Assembly (NCBI GenBank): GCA_025558075.1
Contig: JAHLKF010000008.1
Span: 372,001 to 436,000, forward strand
Direction of reading: 5' to 3'
Source: Gaertneriomyces semiglobifer
Taxonomy: Eukaryota; Chytridiomycota; Chytridiomycetes; Spizellomycetales; Spizellomycetaceae
Length of the DNA stretch: 64,000 nt
Position numbers and translations under genes: made by a program
Shown: positions 45,482 through 60,034 of the stretch, in pieces
Position numbering within the stretch: position 1 is the stretch's first letter
Layout: each line of letters begins with the position of its first letter
The notes under the pieces: generated by a model
The model's input: the letters and a program-made list of their open reading frames with translations, nothing else
Told to the model about the DNA's origin: nothing
Databases searched by the model: none

Positions 45482-46816
45482 ATGTCCGTGGTGGCCTTTC
45501 CAATACGGTATCTTCTATTATCCATAGCGATACTTGGAATCTTCCTCTTCATATCTTATGATCGCTTCATTGTCCCTCGTCGCCAATGGCCCACATCTTC
45601 TACATCTGCTGCGCCCGTTGCGCCTGATACGTCCCGTCTCCCTTCTTTCAACCTTCCGAGTGCTCCGATAGTTCCAGTAAACACACCGAATGCAGAGGAA
45701 AACGCAAAAGGCGTCGTCCGCCCCGATGATGATGTGCTTGAACTGATGAGGTGCCTGAAGCACCAGTACCAGATCGAGGTCACCAAGAAGTATATTGATA
45801 ACTACTACGAGACGCAAATGTGCTGGACCGAGTATAAGCGGTAGGTGGTTGAGCGTAGTGACGCGGATCGGTTGTCCAATCGCTAACCTGTGTCGCATGA
45901 CAGGACTCAAGCCATGCGCGTATGGAATACGGTGGAGAAACTAGAGTTAGAGAGTCTTCACCACTTTGATTTGAATCAGAACCGACATGAAATGTATGAT
46001 CTCATTCCTGAGACGTATAGCTGTGATGCAAGGTTTATGAAGCGGTAATGATCACCTTGTCTTCTGCGGCTGGCGGGCAGCAGCGAGCTCGTGGTTGGTT
46101 CTAGTGGACTAACCAATATGTGTGAAAAGCATTGGCCCGGACTATCCGCAAGATGGAGGAAAGTGGATTTGCACCGATCATCTACCGGAACAGAAGGACG
46201 ACTGCGTCATATTTTCCATTGGATCCGCTGGCGACTTTTCGTTTGAAGAACACGTTCACGCGCTTGCTCCCAAGTGTCGTATTCATACCTTTGACTGTAC
46301 AGGCAACTGGACGCATTCTGCGGCATCCTTTCACAATTGGTGCTTGGGAGGACAGGATGAGACCAAAATGTTCAGTAACCCGTATATGCAAGAGGCGCAA
46401 GAAGCGACGTTCAAAACATGGACGACAACGATGAAGGAGGTTGGCGCGAAGCGGGTAGACTTGCTTAAAATGGATATTGAGCAGTACGTGCCCACTTTGT
46501 TAGTCTTGGATGACCCCACCATTAACCGTTTCGCCCGTCCAGCTTTGAGTGGCAAGTGCTGCCTCAAATTGCCAAATCCGATCCTGACACATTACCGACG
46601 CAAATTCTTCTCGAGCTCCATTACGCGAGTATCACACCATCAATAGACCCAGAGTTTGTCAGTTTCCCAGAATCAGCCCAGAATTCAGCACATGCCATGG
46701 TGAAGATGATGAAGTTGCTTGACAGCCTGGGTTACCGGGTGGCCAAGTTGGAGCGAAACTGGTTTGGGGCATGCTGTGCGGAAGTGGTGCTCATTCGGCA
46801 CAAGAAGAAACAATGA
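45482..46816 (+). CDS. Membrane-anchored methyltransferase (METTL24/Methyltransf_22-like)
   Basis: About 375 aa from four exons: 45482-45840, 45904-46044, 46130-46483 and 46543-46816. The N-terminus holds one membrane segment (YLLLSIAILGIFLFI) followed by a Ser/Pro stalk, giving a type II topology. The catalytic domain has the SAM-binding motif CVIFSIGSAGDFSFEEHVHA, then IHTFDCTGNW. The later block DLLKMDIEHFEWQVLPQI appears only after splicing at 46484-46542; this junction creates the KMDIExxEW motif and strongly supports the intron. The C-terminal LLELHYASITPS resembles the LxEVH strand of the family. The acceptor molecule is unknown; a Golgi glycan or protein is possible but unproven. Confidence 0.82.
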
Positions 46817-48141
46817 TCGAATGTCTTTTTTACTGATTGTGATGTTGCATCGGGTATGCGGCGCATAATTGGCGTATATAATGTGTAGAAACGACAGATT
46901 ATTAGTGTAGCATCTTGTAGTTTCGCAGACAGCCATTGGGAATATACACATCACGTGACGGGGGCTTGGTCCCATCACAACCTTTTTATTATTTGCGCTA
47001 CGTTACGTCACAATTTGTGACCGGCAGAACTTGTGTCCGCGCGGATCGATTGCACCACACCTGTATTGATATCTGTTGTGTGCCATGTTGCGCCCCCCTT
47101 TTTGCCATGCGCGAATATTTCCACGACCCAATTTGTGTATGTCCTTTTTTCTGCATGCGATGTACGTCATATCTTGTAATTACCCGATGCGTTACTTGGG
47201 GGAACTACTGTTCTTAAAATTAGATGCGAGCGATCGAGGCCCAGTTTCTCGACGCGTTTTCGATTGATTGATGACCTTTTCATCGAGTTACTTTGGGGTA
47301 GTAGTGATGCAACTGAGCAACAACCATCGTCTATTCTCAGTATCAGTATCAGAGAAAGAATGTGCGATACTTTGGCGTCATGGGCCGTGACCAAGTAAAT
47401 AATAAGAATTCATGATGAATATGGAACGATGAGTATTATTCTCACCCCTAGGCCGAGGCCGGGCGTAGGCTTGGACCTTGCACTCGCACTCAGTCATTGA
47501 TGATGCGGCGGGGGTATAACCGTATAAGCAATGCAATGGTGTCATCCATCACATCGAACAGCAAGTTTTTTGCCAGACTCCGCACTTGCTTCCTCCCCCG
47601 AGTCAATTCGGACAATATTAGAACCTAAAAGGAATGCCATGCGACGTTAAAAAAGCTGGTCGCGTGTGCCGTCACGACCATAAACAAGTGCGTTCGTTCC
47701 GTCTGCCAGCCAGCCAGCAGCAAGCCATCGAACAACACAAAATAAAAACGGAGGCGGGAACCAAGTCCCTTGCTTGTGTTCAGGTTCCGTCCTCCCTTGC
47801 TTCCTTGTATCTTAGACCGATCAGTCCGATATACCTACCCCAGGCGGGATCCTTTTCTTCTCGGCCTCGCTGTGTTGACTACTGCTACAATCGCTACCCA
47901 ACTTTTACAACACAAAGGGTAGTAGAGCCGGTCAACGTACGTACGGCAAAGTAGAGTAGGATAAACCGTACTGGGACGGAAAGTGAGGCTCTCAGGGGCT
48001 AGTGGACCTGCAAACGGACAAGATAAAGCCCCAAGTGGCCCTTCCCTTCTATATACCACCATTGCATTTGATTGCATCATCGGGTTAACCGACCGACATC
48101 CATCACACTCAACTCACATAGTCGAGCATCCTAACCAAAAA
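46817..48141. other. long intergenic stretch, promoter of the CBM48 gene at its right end
   Basis: Short ORFs only, for example 47634-47954. The right end is the 5' flank of the CBM48 gene. No repeats or RNA genes were noticed. Confidence 0.5.
48050..48055 (+). promoter_or_regulatory. TATA box of the CBM48 gene
   Basis: TATATA lies about 90 bases upstream of the ATG at 48142, plausible core-promoter spacing. Confidence 0.4.
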
Positions 48142-48597
48142 ATGCCGCCGTTCATATCGACACTCCCTCTGAGCCCACCGACGACACCACCGACAGAACC
48201 AACATCACCAAAGCTTTCACCGACGCAAATCACACCTTACCTCGCCTCCCCATGGTTCACTTTCCCAAGTTCACAACAGCCAGTCACCTTTCGCTGGCGT
48301 CACCCTTCTCAGGTTGTCTACCTCACCGGCTCATTCGACGACTGGTCCTGCTCCATCCTCCTACCGCGCTCAGATGAGTGCCGGGACGAATTCGCTGTGA
48401 CGCTTCTCCTTGATCGCAGCAAACGTTGGGAGTTCAAGTTTGTTGTCGACGGCGCGTGGAGGTGCAGCGGTGAATGGCCCACATGTGTCGATAATGTGGG
48501 CAACGTCAACAATGTCCTTGAAGTCAACGCCGCCCAATACTCGAGAAGGCGTGTCGATTTTGGAAGCTGGAGTTCAGACGACGAACGAATGGCATGA
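48142..48597 (+). CDS. Small protein with an AMPK-type glycogen-binding domain (CBM48)
   Basis: A single-exon protein of 151 aa. A proline/threonine-rich N-terminus (about residues 1-45) precedes one CBM48-like domain. Its landmarks are VTFRWRHPSQVVYLTGSFDD with W, then a strand pair EFAVTLLLDRSKRWEFKFVV, DGAWR, and the closing DNVGNVNNVLEV. This is the carbohydrate-binding fold found in AMPK beta subunits and Mdg1/Crp1-type proteins. No ASC or C-terminal AMPK-beta interaction domain follows, so this is not a complete AMPK beta subunit. It probably binds glycogen-like glucans or acts as an adaptor. Its partner is unknown. I chose the ATG at 48142 over the upstream frame because it follows the TATA box. 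Confidence 0.8.
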   Translation: MPPFISTLPLSPPTTPPTEPTSPKLSPTQITPYLASPWFTFPSSQQPVTFRWRHPSQVVYLTGSFDDWSCSILLPRSDECRDEFAVTLLLDRSKRWEFKFVVDGAWRCSGEWPTCVDNVGNVNNVLEVNAAQYSRRRVDFGSWSSDDERMA

Positions 48598-49179
48598 GCC
48601 AACACTATCGTCGTTCTATGCCTCTGTGGGGGCGAATCAACGAAGAAACAGTGAGATTCAAATTCGGGGCGTGTGCGTCTTGCTTTTTGGGAGATACGAT
48701 GAGATCACTTGGCTGGCTGGAGATGGGAAAACATTTTCTTAAATTGGGCTCAGCTCCAAATACGGGTTGGGTAGCGGCTCGTCTTTTTGTAAATAGTCTT
48801 TTTCGCTTTTGATGTGTTGTGAATTTTTTTTTTTTAAAAGCCTTTCTTATGGGCAAATGTCTAAACATGAACACGTCCGCATTCTGCTCCCTTTATACTC
48901 GGTCGTGTCCGATGAACATGCGAACATGGAAATCAACCTCCAACCCAACCTAACCGGCATCCTAAAAAGTGGTAACGCCTTACACAAGTCCGCGGAACTC
49001 GGCAGAACAAATGTCTTAAGTCTAATAAACATCACACACACAGCTGACGCGCCTGCTTGCCTCAATCTAACACCTTAAACGTCGCCCCGTCCCCGACGGC
49101 CAATTTTCTCATGGTCATCAACGACAGGCAACAGGTACACAAATAGCAACGAAACTAAACGTTCCCATGCCGTATCCCT
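48598..49179. other. convergent 3' flanks of the CBM48 and kinase genes
   Basis: No gene is seen. A homopolymer run of T is at 48826-48835. Confidence 0.5.
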
Positions 49180-51573
<2,394 letters not shown>

Positions 51574-52237
51574 CGTTGATTTGCCTCTAGTTATAACGCA
51601 AAGCACTCTAGGTAGACTCTGCAATTCGACTCCCCGGGGTCACAATAATATCCGGGTACTGGGTACGAAAGTCTAGTGTGTGAGGATGGGCACAGGAATG
51701 GCTGCAGTTCCCCCTTCGACGGGGTTTTTCGACTTTCAACCACCTTGTTCGGTGCCTTCTGGAGAGGGCGGTTATTAATCACCTTCCTCAGAACAATACC
51801 TCGCTCGGTCCATAAACAGCGCAAAGGCTCTCCGAATCACAGCCAGCCTAGTTAAAAATAGCCCACCCATCTTTCTCTGACGTATGGTACATTAATCTTA
51901 GACGTTTCTCTTCGAAAAGCACCCCGAACCAGCATTTGAAGCTCTTAGATGGGCAGATCCGTATTTCTTCGGCCCTCATGAGAAGAATGTTGTTCACCCA
52001 CGGCGTCGAGAGCGGAATCGACCAGTCCTTTTTTCTTGTTTAGAAGAACCATCAGTGGGCGTCGGGATGACTTGAATGAGCAAGGCCTACTGGCTTTTGC
52101 TTGTTCTGCATATGTCCTTCGCGGCATCTCAGTGCTCGTCTTGTGTGCGCGACAACTTGAAAGTTGAGCCAAATGGAAAATCGCGACAAGTTGCTTGGCT
52201 CAACCAAACGTGAACTGAATGCAGCCCAGTAGTTACA
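51574..52237. other. divergent promoter region of the kinase and COQ4
   Basis: Holds both 5' flanks; no supported gene or repeat was noticed. Confidence 0.5.
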
Positions 52238-53177
52238 ATGACAAAGTTATTCACACTACGACGACTGCCCAAATGTTCAGCAGTAGCAGGGGTTTTCACA
52301 CCCTTCCGAACATCTCCTGTACAGATAAGAGGACATAGGTCAGCAGCGAGCGCCAATGCACCCGACCGCGGTTTTCGTCGAACACCGAACATCGTCGAGA
52401 GAACATGGATTGCGGTTTCCTCCGGCATTGAAGCGATGATGGATCCAACACGACAAGGTGAGTTTCCTGCGGTATGGAATGTATCATGAAGAACGCTGAG
52501 TAACATGGTGAACGTTGTTCGTTTTCAGAAACTGTGGCGTATTTGGGTGAGGCAACTGGCCCCTACTTTTTGGGTCGCATTCGTGATAAGATGCTGATAG
52601 ATCCTGTCGGACGGAGAATATTGCGAGAACGGCCGGTGATCAACAGCACTACTATGGATCTTGAGAGACTGCGACAGTTGCCTGATGGTACTTTTGGTCG
52701 AGAATACGTCCGTTTCTTGGATCAAGAACAGGTATCGCCCGATACACGTGTGCCGGTATGTAGATTTTTGTGGCTGCTCATGCATTCCGGTCATTGACAA
52801 GTATCTCTTGTCATCAGGTGAAGTACATTGGCAATGATGAGCTGGCCTATGTCATGCAACGCTACCGGGAAGTGCATGACTTTTGGCATACATTGACAGG
52901 CTTACCAACCACGATCGAAGGAGAGCTGGCTCTCAAATGGTTAGAATTTGTGCAAAGTGGCATGCCAGTTTCGATGCTGAGCTCTGTTATTGGACCTTTG
53001 CGGTTGTCTTCCGCTGAACGCCGCAAGTTGTTTTCCGAATATGTTCCGTGGGCAGTGCAGTGTGGAAGCAGCTGCAGATTTTTGCTGAGTATCTTTTATG
53101 AAGAACACATGGAGCGGCCGTTGAAAGACGTGCAGAAGGAATTCGGCTTCCTACCCCTTCCAGATATCTTAAGATAG
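52238..53177 (+). CDS. COQ4: Ubiquinone biosynthesis protein Coq4
   Basis: About 268 aa from three exons: 52238-52457, 52529-52755 and 52818-53177. The basic start MTKLFTLRRLPKCSAVAG looks like a mitochondrial presequence. IAVSSGIEAMMDPTRQETVA and GRRILRERPVINSTTMDL are Coq4 blocks. The zinc motif HDxxH appears as REVHDFWHTLTGLP. The end EFGFLPLPDILR is typical. Coq4 is needed for coenzyme Q synthesis in the mitochondrial CoQ synthome. Length, motifs and exon phases all agree. Confidence 0.95.
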
Positions 53178-53430
53178 TGAGAACTCGTATAAAATATTGC
53201 CAAAAAGGAAGGGAAACTAACTAAATAGACTGTATACTACAAAGAAGCAAGCTATCACAGATAAAAACCACTAAAATTGATAAATTACCAGGCATCCAAA
53301 GCCTTATTGTATATAATGTGGGGGCAGCAATTGAACGCCGTCACTCTTCAGTACTTGAGAGTATACTGGAAGACTGTCAGTAGTCAAGAAGTTGCCCATG
53401 ACATCCTTGATGTTGCATTGCGAGGCAACT

Positions 53431-55314
53431 TCAAATACTTTTGATGTTCTTGAAAAAGGCGAGGCGGTGGTTGTTGAGGCCATCTTCCTCCTCGCTTCCA
53501 AGCTCTTCTTCAATAATCACATCACGCACAGGCGACGCATGCCCAGAAGGTGGAGGCGACATCAGACCTTGAGGCCCATAGGTGAGTCCCTTGGCGTTGG
53601 GTGCGTAAGCATACGGAACATGTGGCGCGCTGTACGATCCAGGATAATGAGGTGCAAACTGCTCGGTGCCTAGACCCAAGCCCAATTCCGGGTTTCCTGG
53701 AAGATATCCACTGAAGCTCTCAGACCGCGATTTGCTCCATGGCTGGCTTGGCGGGATCAAAGTGGGCTGCGTGGCAGAGCGGGACCGCTTCGTGCGCTCT
53801 CTAGGCGGCGTCGAAAGACTGACTGGAGATGTGAGATGTCCATTGACAGCAAACGACTCGTATAACGCGGGGTCGGGCATCAATGGTAGCTGTCCCGCTG
53901 AGCTTGCATGCCCATAGCCCATTGCATTGGAGCTGTTCGGCATGTAGAAATCCGGTCGAAAATCTGCCAGACTAACCCGGCGCTGTTCGTGATAATTAGC
54001 CAAGGCAGATTGAGCGGAAGGAACAGATCCAGCGCCAAGGCGTGTAGCTTGAAGCATGCGCGTGAGACCGCCAAGTGTGTCATCTGGCGAGAGGGAGCTC
54101 ATGAAATCGTCCGCGATTGGGGCCACGTCTGAATGGCGCCTACCGGAGAAATATGCCTCAGCGATCGCACGAGTATCATATTCATGTGCCGGAGCAAGAG
54201 GAATATTCTGTGGTGCGGTAAGCGATGCTTCTACAGGCGGCTGACCATCGTCCGGAGACGAGTCAGACGCAGTACGAACGCTTTCCTGGCCCAAAGACAT
54301 TGTTCTCGGGCGGGTTACCCCCGCCGTCTTATCTTCAGATTGCTTCCTTATAACGATGAGCTTCTTGTCAATATCGTACATCTTCTTTTCCACATCTCTT
54401 TCGGTATGAATGAAACAGCAACGCTTCCCGTACGGGCATGTTCCCTTCTCCCAAAAGGTCTTGCACATCTCGGTTTTATATTTGGGATGCCGGTCCACCG
54501 GTCGCAGCTCTGACTCGGAGTGAGCAAACTGGCACTTGTTGCCGTATCGACATGTACCCGTTTCTTCCCATGACCGACAGAGTTCGGTTTTGTACAAGTT
54601 CATTTTCTTCATTTCACGATCCATTTTGTGCGGTTGGGAAGAAGCAGAACCGTCCATATGAGGCTTCCCTTCATTGCTGCCGCAGTCGGAAACAACAGAC
54701 AGCTTACGCGGATGCAAGGGCCTTCCTAGCTGGGTGGGTGAAGTGGGAAGCTGCTGACCAGGCTGATATCTAACAGGAGAATAAGGCCCAACCGTGTGAG
54801 GCATCGGCTGCTGCTGTAAATGTGGTTCCTGTTGCTGAAGGAGCATCATAGCACCCGGCGACAAGAACGGAGACTGGACAGGCAAGCCTGAGAGGCCCGG
54901 CATTGGTGATAGGTGTAGTTGGGTTGTTGGATTTCCCGCGCCCGAAGTTCCAGAGAGACCAGGTGCGGAGAATGGAGCAGGGAAGAGAGTGCCGCAAATG
55001 GCGGTATCCACCCCGTAGGGTGCCATCGTGACAGGAGAGTTTCCGGCCATACTAACTTCATCAGGGCCTACCAAAGGCATATCCAACGGAAACGGCATCC
55101 CGCGGTAACCCGGGTCTGCAGATTGGCGCCTCAGCCTGTTCATGAGTGCTTCAGGATTGCCATTGGAGGGAGGATTCATAGTGTCCATATTCACACGGGT
55201 TGATGCATCCCAGTCGGGTGGGAGGACCTTGACACTTGGACGGCGGTAATTGACGGCACCAACCGGAAGCGGGACCGCAAGCGAGGGTGTGTCGAAGTAG
55301 CTGGCTTGGCCCAT
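53431..55314 (-). CDS. Tandem CCCH zinc-finger protein (TIS11/ZFP36-like)
   Basis: A single exon of about 627 aa, start [19 protein letters not shown]. Two CCCH fingers with C-x8-C-x5-C-x3-H spacing, [19 protein letters not shown]... and [19 protein letters not shown]..., lie near the middle. Each has the YKTE lead-in typical of the ZFP36 group, whose members bind AU-rich elements in mRNA 3' ends and promote decay. The finger spacing is longer than in vertebrate TTP, and both flanks are long and Ser/Pro/Gln-rich. The downstream residues [20 protein letters not shown] form a charged helix. RNA targets are unknown. Confidence 0.88.
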   Translation of the reverse strand: MGQASYFDTPSLAVPLPVGAVNYRRPSVKVLPPDWDASTRVNMDTMNPPSNGNPEALMNRLRRQSADPGYRGMPFPLDMPLVGPDEVSMAGNSPVTMAPYGVDTAICGTLFPAPFSAPGLSGTSGAGNPTTQLHLSPMPGLSGLPVQSPFLSPGAMMLLQQQEPHLQQQPMPHTVGPYSPVRYQPGQQLPTSPTQLGRPLHPRKLSVVSDCGSNEGKPHMDGSASSQPHKMDREMKKMNLYKTELCRSWEETGTCRYGNKCQFAHSESELRPVDRHPKYKTEMCKTFWEKGTCPYGKRCCFIHTERDVEKKMYDIDKKLIVIRKQSEDKTAGVTRPRTMSLGQESVRTASDSSPDDGQPPVEASLTAPQNIPLAPAHEYDTRAIAEAYFSGRRHSDVAPIADDFMSSLSPDDTLGGLTRMLQATRLGAGSVPSAQSALANYHEQRRVSLADFRPDFYMPNSSNAMGYGHASSAGQLPLMPDPALYESFAVNGHLTSPVSLSTPPRERTKRSRSATQPTLIPPSQPWSKSRSESFSGYLPGNPELGLGLGTEQFAPHYPGSYSAPHVPYAYAPNAKGLTYGPQGLMSPPPSGHASPVRDVIIEEELGSEEEDGLNNHRLAFFKNIKSI

Positions 55315-56585
55315 TCTATAATCCAATATTTAACGTTGTAAGAGAGAATGCGCATACGGCGAAACCGCTCGTGGGAGGCAAATGGGTGTTGGGTGCGGAT
55401 GAACTACTCCTGGAGAGTGGCAACAGCGAGAGTGACAGTATCAGCAATTGCCGAATGACAGATTACGCTGGTGTAACTAAATGCAACACCGTTAAGCAGC
55501 CAACTCACCACGAAGGCAATCCTCGCTGACAGGTCCGTCCGGCCGCACTAAAACCAATTGAAATTAACCGAGCAGTTCAAACTTGGACGCTGGTGCCAAT
55601 GAAGGTGGGACCCGATAGGAGGAGTGAATCCACTTGTCGCAGGGATCCCTTCCAACACTAGGGTAAAGCGGTTGAACGTACAAGCGACAGGCTATGCAGT
55701 GGAAGCCTGGTCGGTTGTGGTTTAGGTGTAAGTATATATATATCTGTACACCAGTGACTGACAGGAAGGTCGCTGAGGTGCTTAGCAAAATTCGAGAAGG
55801 GACGGTGTGAGGGCGTCGTTGAGAGGCGGAAATGCAGCCTCCGTGTGTGAATAATGTGAATGTATGATCAGTAGTGTGTAGTATCTGGTGGTGAATAGCG
55901 GCCCAGTCTTGGTTGTTGCTGCCCTGGCTTGGGAAATTAGGCAGCAGCTTGGCTTTGCGGTGGTGTATGCTGCTGCTGCTGCTGCTTAATGGACGACGAC
56001 GACGAGGAGGAGGTGGTGGTGGTGGGTGGTGGTCAACACTTGTGCAAAGTGAGCTTCGGAGCGCACCAAGTCCGCACGGATTACGTATGGCCCCACCGCT
56101 AACGAAGCTCCACCAAAACCGCTCCGTTTCAATTAATCGGAGTAAAGGCGAAGCAAAAACCCGCACGTTCTTTAATAAACAGGTTTACCGCTGGACGATG
56201 AATGTAGGGCCAAAGAGGGGGCGGAAGGTTGAGTCAGGATCCTGCGGTTTTTCACGAATTTATTAGCGTTAGTTCAGCGATTCATTGTTCGTTATACCCA
56301 ACAACAAAGGGATGTTTGGGTGTTGTTTGTTATTAGTCGAGGGCACGACGACGACGGTCTGTTCCAGAGTCTGAATGAAACGGAGCATTCAAAATCCCTC
56401 AAAAAATAATCACGCGGGCCGCTCCGCCAAAGGGGTTATCTCTGCTACATAACTAATAACACACATGGCACACAGCATTTTAAAGCTGGTACGTAAACAG
56501 GAGACAGACAAACATACACACACACACGGCGGCGATACTTGGTCGAATTGTGCTGCAGAACCAAAATGGCGGCCCAATAATTATT
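55315..56585. other. long intergenic or 5' UTR region with microsatellites
   Basis: Probably includes the 5' UTR of the CCCH gene. A 200-codon minus-strand ORF (55564-56166) is mostly built from the CTG/GAC/GGT microsatellites and is not credible as a protein. Several TATATA motifs occur at 55733-55744. Confidence 0.5.
55969..56033. repeat. cluster of trinucleotide microsatellites (GCT, GAC, GGT)
   Basis: About six GCT units (55969-55986) are followed by GACGACGACGACGAGGAGG and a GGT run. This is a length-variable type of sequence. Confidence 0.85.
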
Positions 56586-59500
56586 TTAGTCTATTTCAAT
56601 AATTTCAACAGATTGGTTGTGAACTTCTGGATCCATCTCCACCATCGACCGGCGCGACTCGTTGCGACAGTTCCGGCATGACGTCCTCCCTTTCGATCTT
56701 TTCTTATGTTTTTTTCTCGTGGACACATTCAGAGCGGTGAACGGAAGTAAGCCAGGTATTGCCGAGCCAACGTTGATGCTAGACGCCGTTGTGGCAGTTG
56801 ATTCCCCATTACGATGGATGCTGGGTGTCGTCTTGGCACCTGGTTCACCCTCACGAGCACGGTTGGGTGTCGTCTTCGCAGCGGATTCTCCATCACCATT
56901 GATGCTGGGTGTCGTCTTTGCAGCTGATTCTCCATCGCCATTGATGCTGGGTGTCGTCTTGGCAGCGGATTCTCCATCACCATTGGTGCTGGGTGCGATC
57001 TTAACACCTGGTTCACCTTCACGACTGTTGGGTGTCGTTTTGACAGCAGCTTTCTCACGAGTATCGCTAACGGAAGTGCCCTCGGAGATCGATCTTGCTG
57101 TCGCAGACATGCTCCTTTTCAATGGCGCGTCGGGCGATGCTGTGATCGAACCATCCTTCTCATCGGCGGAGAGCCTCTTATCGTCAATGTACTTCAACAC
57201 CTTGGTGTAGTATTCCTTGTCTATCCGGATGATCTTATTCCTTTTCACTGCTGCTGTTGCACCTACGAAGAACGTGACCTCCACAGTGTCGGCTGAGCTA
57301 GTTCGTTCCACTAATGCTGGCCAAAACTTCACTGTCCCTCGCTCCTCACGGATTTCGTCTAGCCAACTTGGGCGTTCTGCCAAAACGGGTGCCTTGTGTC
57401 GCAGCTCCTCTCCAAATATTCTAATATATGGATCGGGATAAATCAAAAAGTCATCCATGTCGACCTCCGTCGGTTCTGTCCCGTCGCCAAAAGCGAGAAC
57501 GTACTCGCCCTTCTCACTGCCCGGACCCATCAAATCCGCATGATAAAAGACGCCATTTTGCTTCCATCGGCCAACGACAGTGGTTTCAGGAGTCAACCCA
57601 ATGAAGCGCTTGAGAGTATCTTGCAGGGTCATTGAGTTGTGTTGCGTTCGTCTATGAGCGTGCCCACATATCATGCATTCGCGATTGAGCTTTAGCAACC
57701 CTTCGCGACAGGCTTCGCAGAACGATAAATTCTCTGCTAAAAGACGCAGAAAGAGCCTTTCGCCTTTCAGTGCTGCTCGGTGCACCTGCAGATGGGGGTC
57801 AGGGTTGAACTTCAAGCAGTTGGCAAATATGAGCAATGTGTCGCTGACAAAGTCCCTGACGTTCTTGTACGAAGCTACCTCTACATTCGTCTTGATTGTT
57901 CCTAAATCCATAGGTTTTTCAACAATCTGAAGGTACATAGGATACTTTTCGACGTCCACGGGTTCATGAAAAATTCGAAGCTCCGGTGATTTCCACAGAG
58001 CTTCCAGTATTGGCTGACATACTTCTTGCAGAGGAAGTGCCAAATCGGATTTCTGGCGCTTTGCAGGTGTGGGTACAGCCTCGGACAAAGCGTCGGCAGT
58101 GCGTTTCCTGCCTGGTGATTCCAATGGTTTGAATGACAATATCGTTTGCTTGACAGACGGAGAATTTGAATGCTGATTGGAAGTAGATGACCCTTCAGGA
58201 TATGCTGGACTAATTTCCAGCTCGCGTACTTGCTCATATGTACATGATTTAGTCTGAGGTTTACGCTCCACAGCAGTCGAAAGGCCTATCGCGGGAGCCG
58301 TCTCCTGTTGTGGACCTTCCGCTTTGTCGCTCTCAGTGCGCTTCGGGGCACCTGGTGTTGCGATAACTACTCGGTTGTTGTCATTCGAGTGTAATTTGCT
58401 TACACTGATGCTCGTTGCGGTCCTTTTGGCTGGTGGGCTTCCCGTTACGACTGCAGGCACTTCATCCGGCTGTTCCCACCTGGGCTCCTCTCGGATCGCT
58501 TTCGTCCAGCTCGTGAAACGATTATATCGTTTTTTATCTGCAGCTAGCTCAAACAAAGCGTCTGCAATGGTGCTCGCGTTGGCCATAGGCGTAAGCACCA
58601 CGCGCATCTCCTCTATGCGATCGCGCATGTGAACGACGTCATCGCTCACGGTCATGTCTGGTGAAAACATACTGCAGAGAGCTTGTTCAAAACGAGCACA
58701 AAGCCTTTCCACTTCGGTTTCGCGTCGTTCTTGAGCCTTCTCCGGAGGGATCTCGTAGATGTCTCCCGCGAATCTGGTGGCATCCTGGAGAATAGCGGAC
58801 AAAGACTCAATGGCATTCTCAAGGGCGGCTTGCTTTGCCTGAACCCGTTGCGTGAGTTGCATTGCAGCATGCAAGGCTGGGCCCAAGGGCTTCGCAATAT
58901 CTTCCACTAGCCTATCAATGTGAGCCTTATCTTGATGACACGTGCGCATCATGTTCCAGTAATCCTTCCCATAATCAAGCAAGAGCTCGTCGCCTTCGGC
59001 AATATCCTCATCAGCAACAATGAAAAGGTGGGGCCAGTTCAGTAAGAGCACCTCTTGCAGAAGAAGGTTTGGTTCACCGTCGGGAATGCTGGTACCACTT
59101 TCAAACGGATCTGCGCGGTAATCGTTTATCTCTGGTGCCCACTGCCGATAACATGGGATACTTTGATGAGCTAGACGTACTCGCATACATAAAGGGGTTT
59201 CATCGACTTACCGCATACATCCCGCTAGTGTCGCGCGCATTCAAAATCAGTGGGCTTTTGAACTTCACGTATTTGTCACTCGACGAGCCTTCGAAATCTG
59301 GTATTTGACACTTGACGGCAACATCAGCCCTAACCTTAAACATTTTGTCGGCATAGGACTGAAGCTCGACGCTTTTGTACTCGGCTTCAAACCTGTTGAG
59401 TACGTTTATGCCTCTATGCTGCACGGACCCGTCGAGTTGGTCGAGTTGGTATGATGGGGCAGAAAGAACCCTGGATGAAGGTAGAGACACTCACATGCTC

Positions 59501-60034
59501 AAACTCGAACATCAAATCTCCTTCCATCATTCCAATCACTTGATGCCGACGGATATGTTGGGTAGCGATTACCTACAGACGAACTTAGCCGCCCACCCAT
59601 GCTGGTGCGCAATCTAAAAAGACTCTGCAAACCTTTTTGCCACCGCGTAGCCCTACTCTCGGGTCGTCTCGTGAGACGGGTATGGTTTTGCAGCATGGAA
59701 TGAACGTGAACGGTATTGGACTGGGCTTGAGTGCCTGTTGCCGAACTTTTTCCCCGCTTGATGTTCCATACGTATGCTTTAGAAAGGCGGAAGCAATGTC
59801 TTCCCATGAGTGTAGCTCCTTCACACGGCCATCGACTTTGACCTCGGCATAGGGAGGTATGCGCTGTTCTTTATCCTTACTGGTCAATTTATGAATGAGC
59901 GGCCCTTTCCATGCAAACAACAGATCCTGTTTGACAGCTCCCGCAAGTGAAGAAATATGAGGCCTGCGCATCTTGTAATCACCAACGTTCGTCGATGCCT
60001 CCATTTCCGCAGGCGCCATCGTGGAAGGGTCCAT
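56586..60034 (-). CDS. SET- and bromodomain-containing chromatin protein
   Basis: About 1080 aa from four exons read right to left: 59633-60034, 59495-59572, 59212-59418 and 56586-59141, all in phase. The N-terminal part contains KGPLIHKLTSKDKEQRIPPY and HIRRHQVIGMMEGDLMFEFE. A SET domain follows: the region around LILNARDTSGMYAWAPEIND and INDYRADPFESG, then NWPHLFIVADEDIAEGDELL and LLDYGKDYW, which form the C-terminal half of the fold. Next are a coiled-coil (QRVQAKQAALENAIES), a bromodomain (YPMYLQIVEKPMDLGTIKTN) and a zinc-binding segment (CEACREG...CMICGHAHRR). The C-terminal tail has 14-residue repeats and a basic cluster KKHKKRSKGR. Likely a histone lysine methyltransferase or reader; the typical NHxC motif is replaced by INDYR, as in some SET families, so activity is uncertain. 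Confidence 0.78.
56800..57051 (-). repeat. 42-bp coding tandem repeat, about six units
   Basis: Units start near 56800, 56842, 56884, 56926, 56968 and 57010. The minus strand reads a 14-residue unit, GDGESAAKTTPSIN, three times nearly exactly, plus diverged copies (GEPGAKTTP). It lies in the disordered tail of the SET-bromodomain protein. Confidence 0.9.

Noticed and set aside
55564..56166. 200-codon minus-strand ORF
   Set aside because: Much of it comes from trinucleotide microsatellites (poly-Pro, poly-Ser, poly-Arg). It is more likely 5' UTR or intergenic sequence of the CCCH gene.
56662..57210. 182-codon plus-strand ORF
   Set aside because: It is the complement of the tandem-repeat tail of the SET-bromodomain gene; the minus frame continues a conserved protein.
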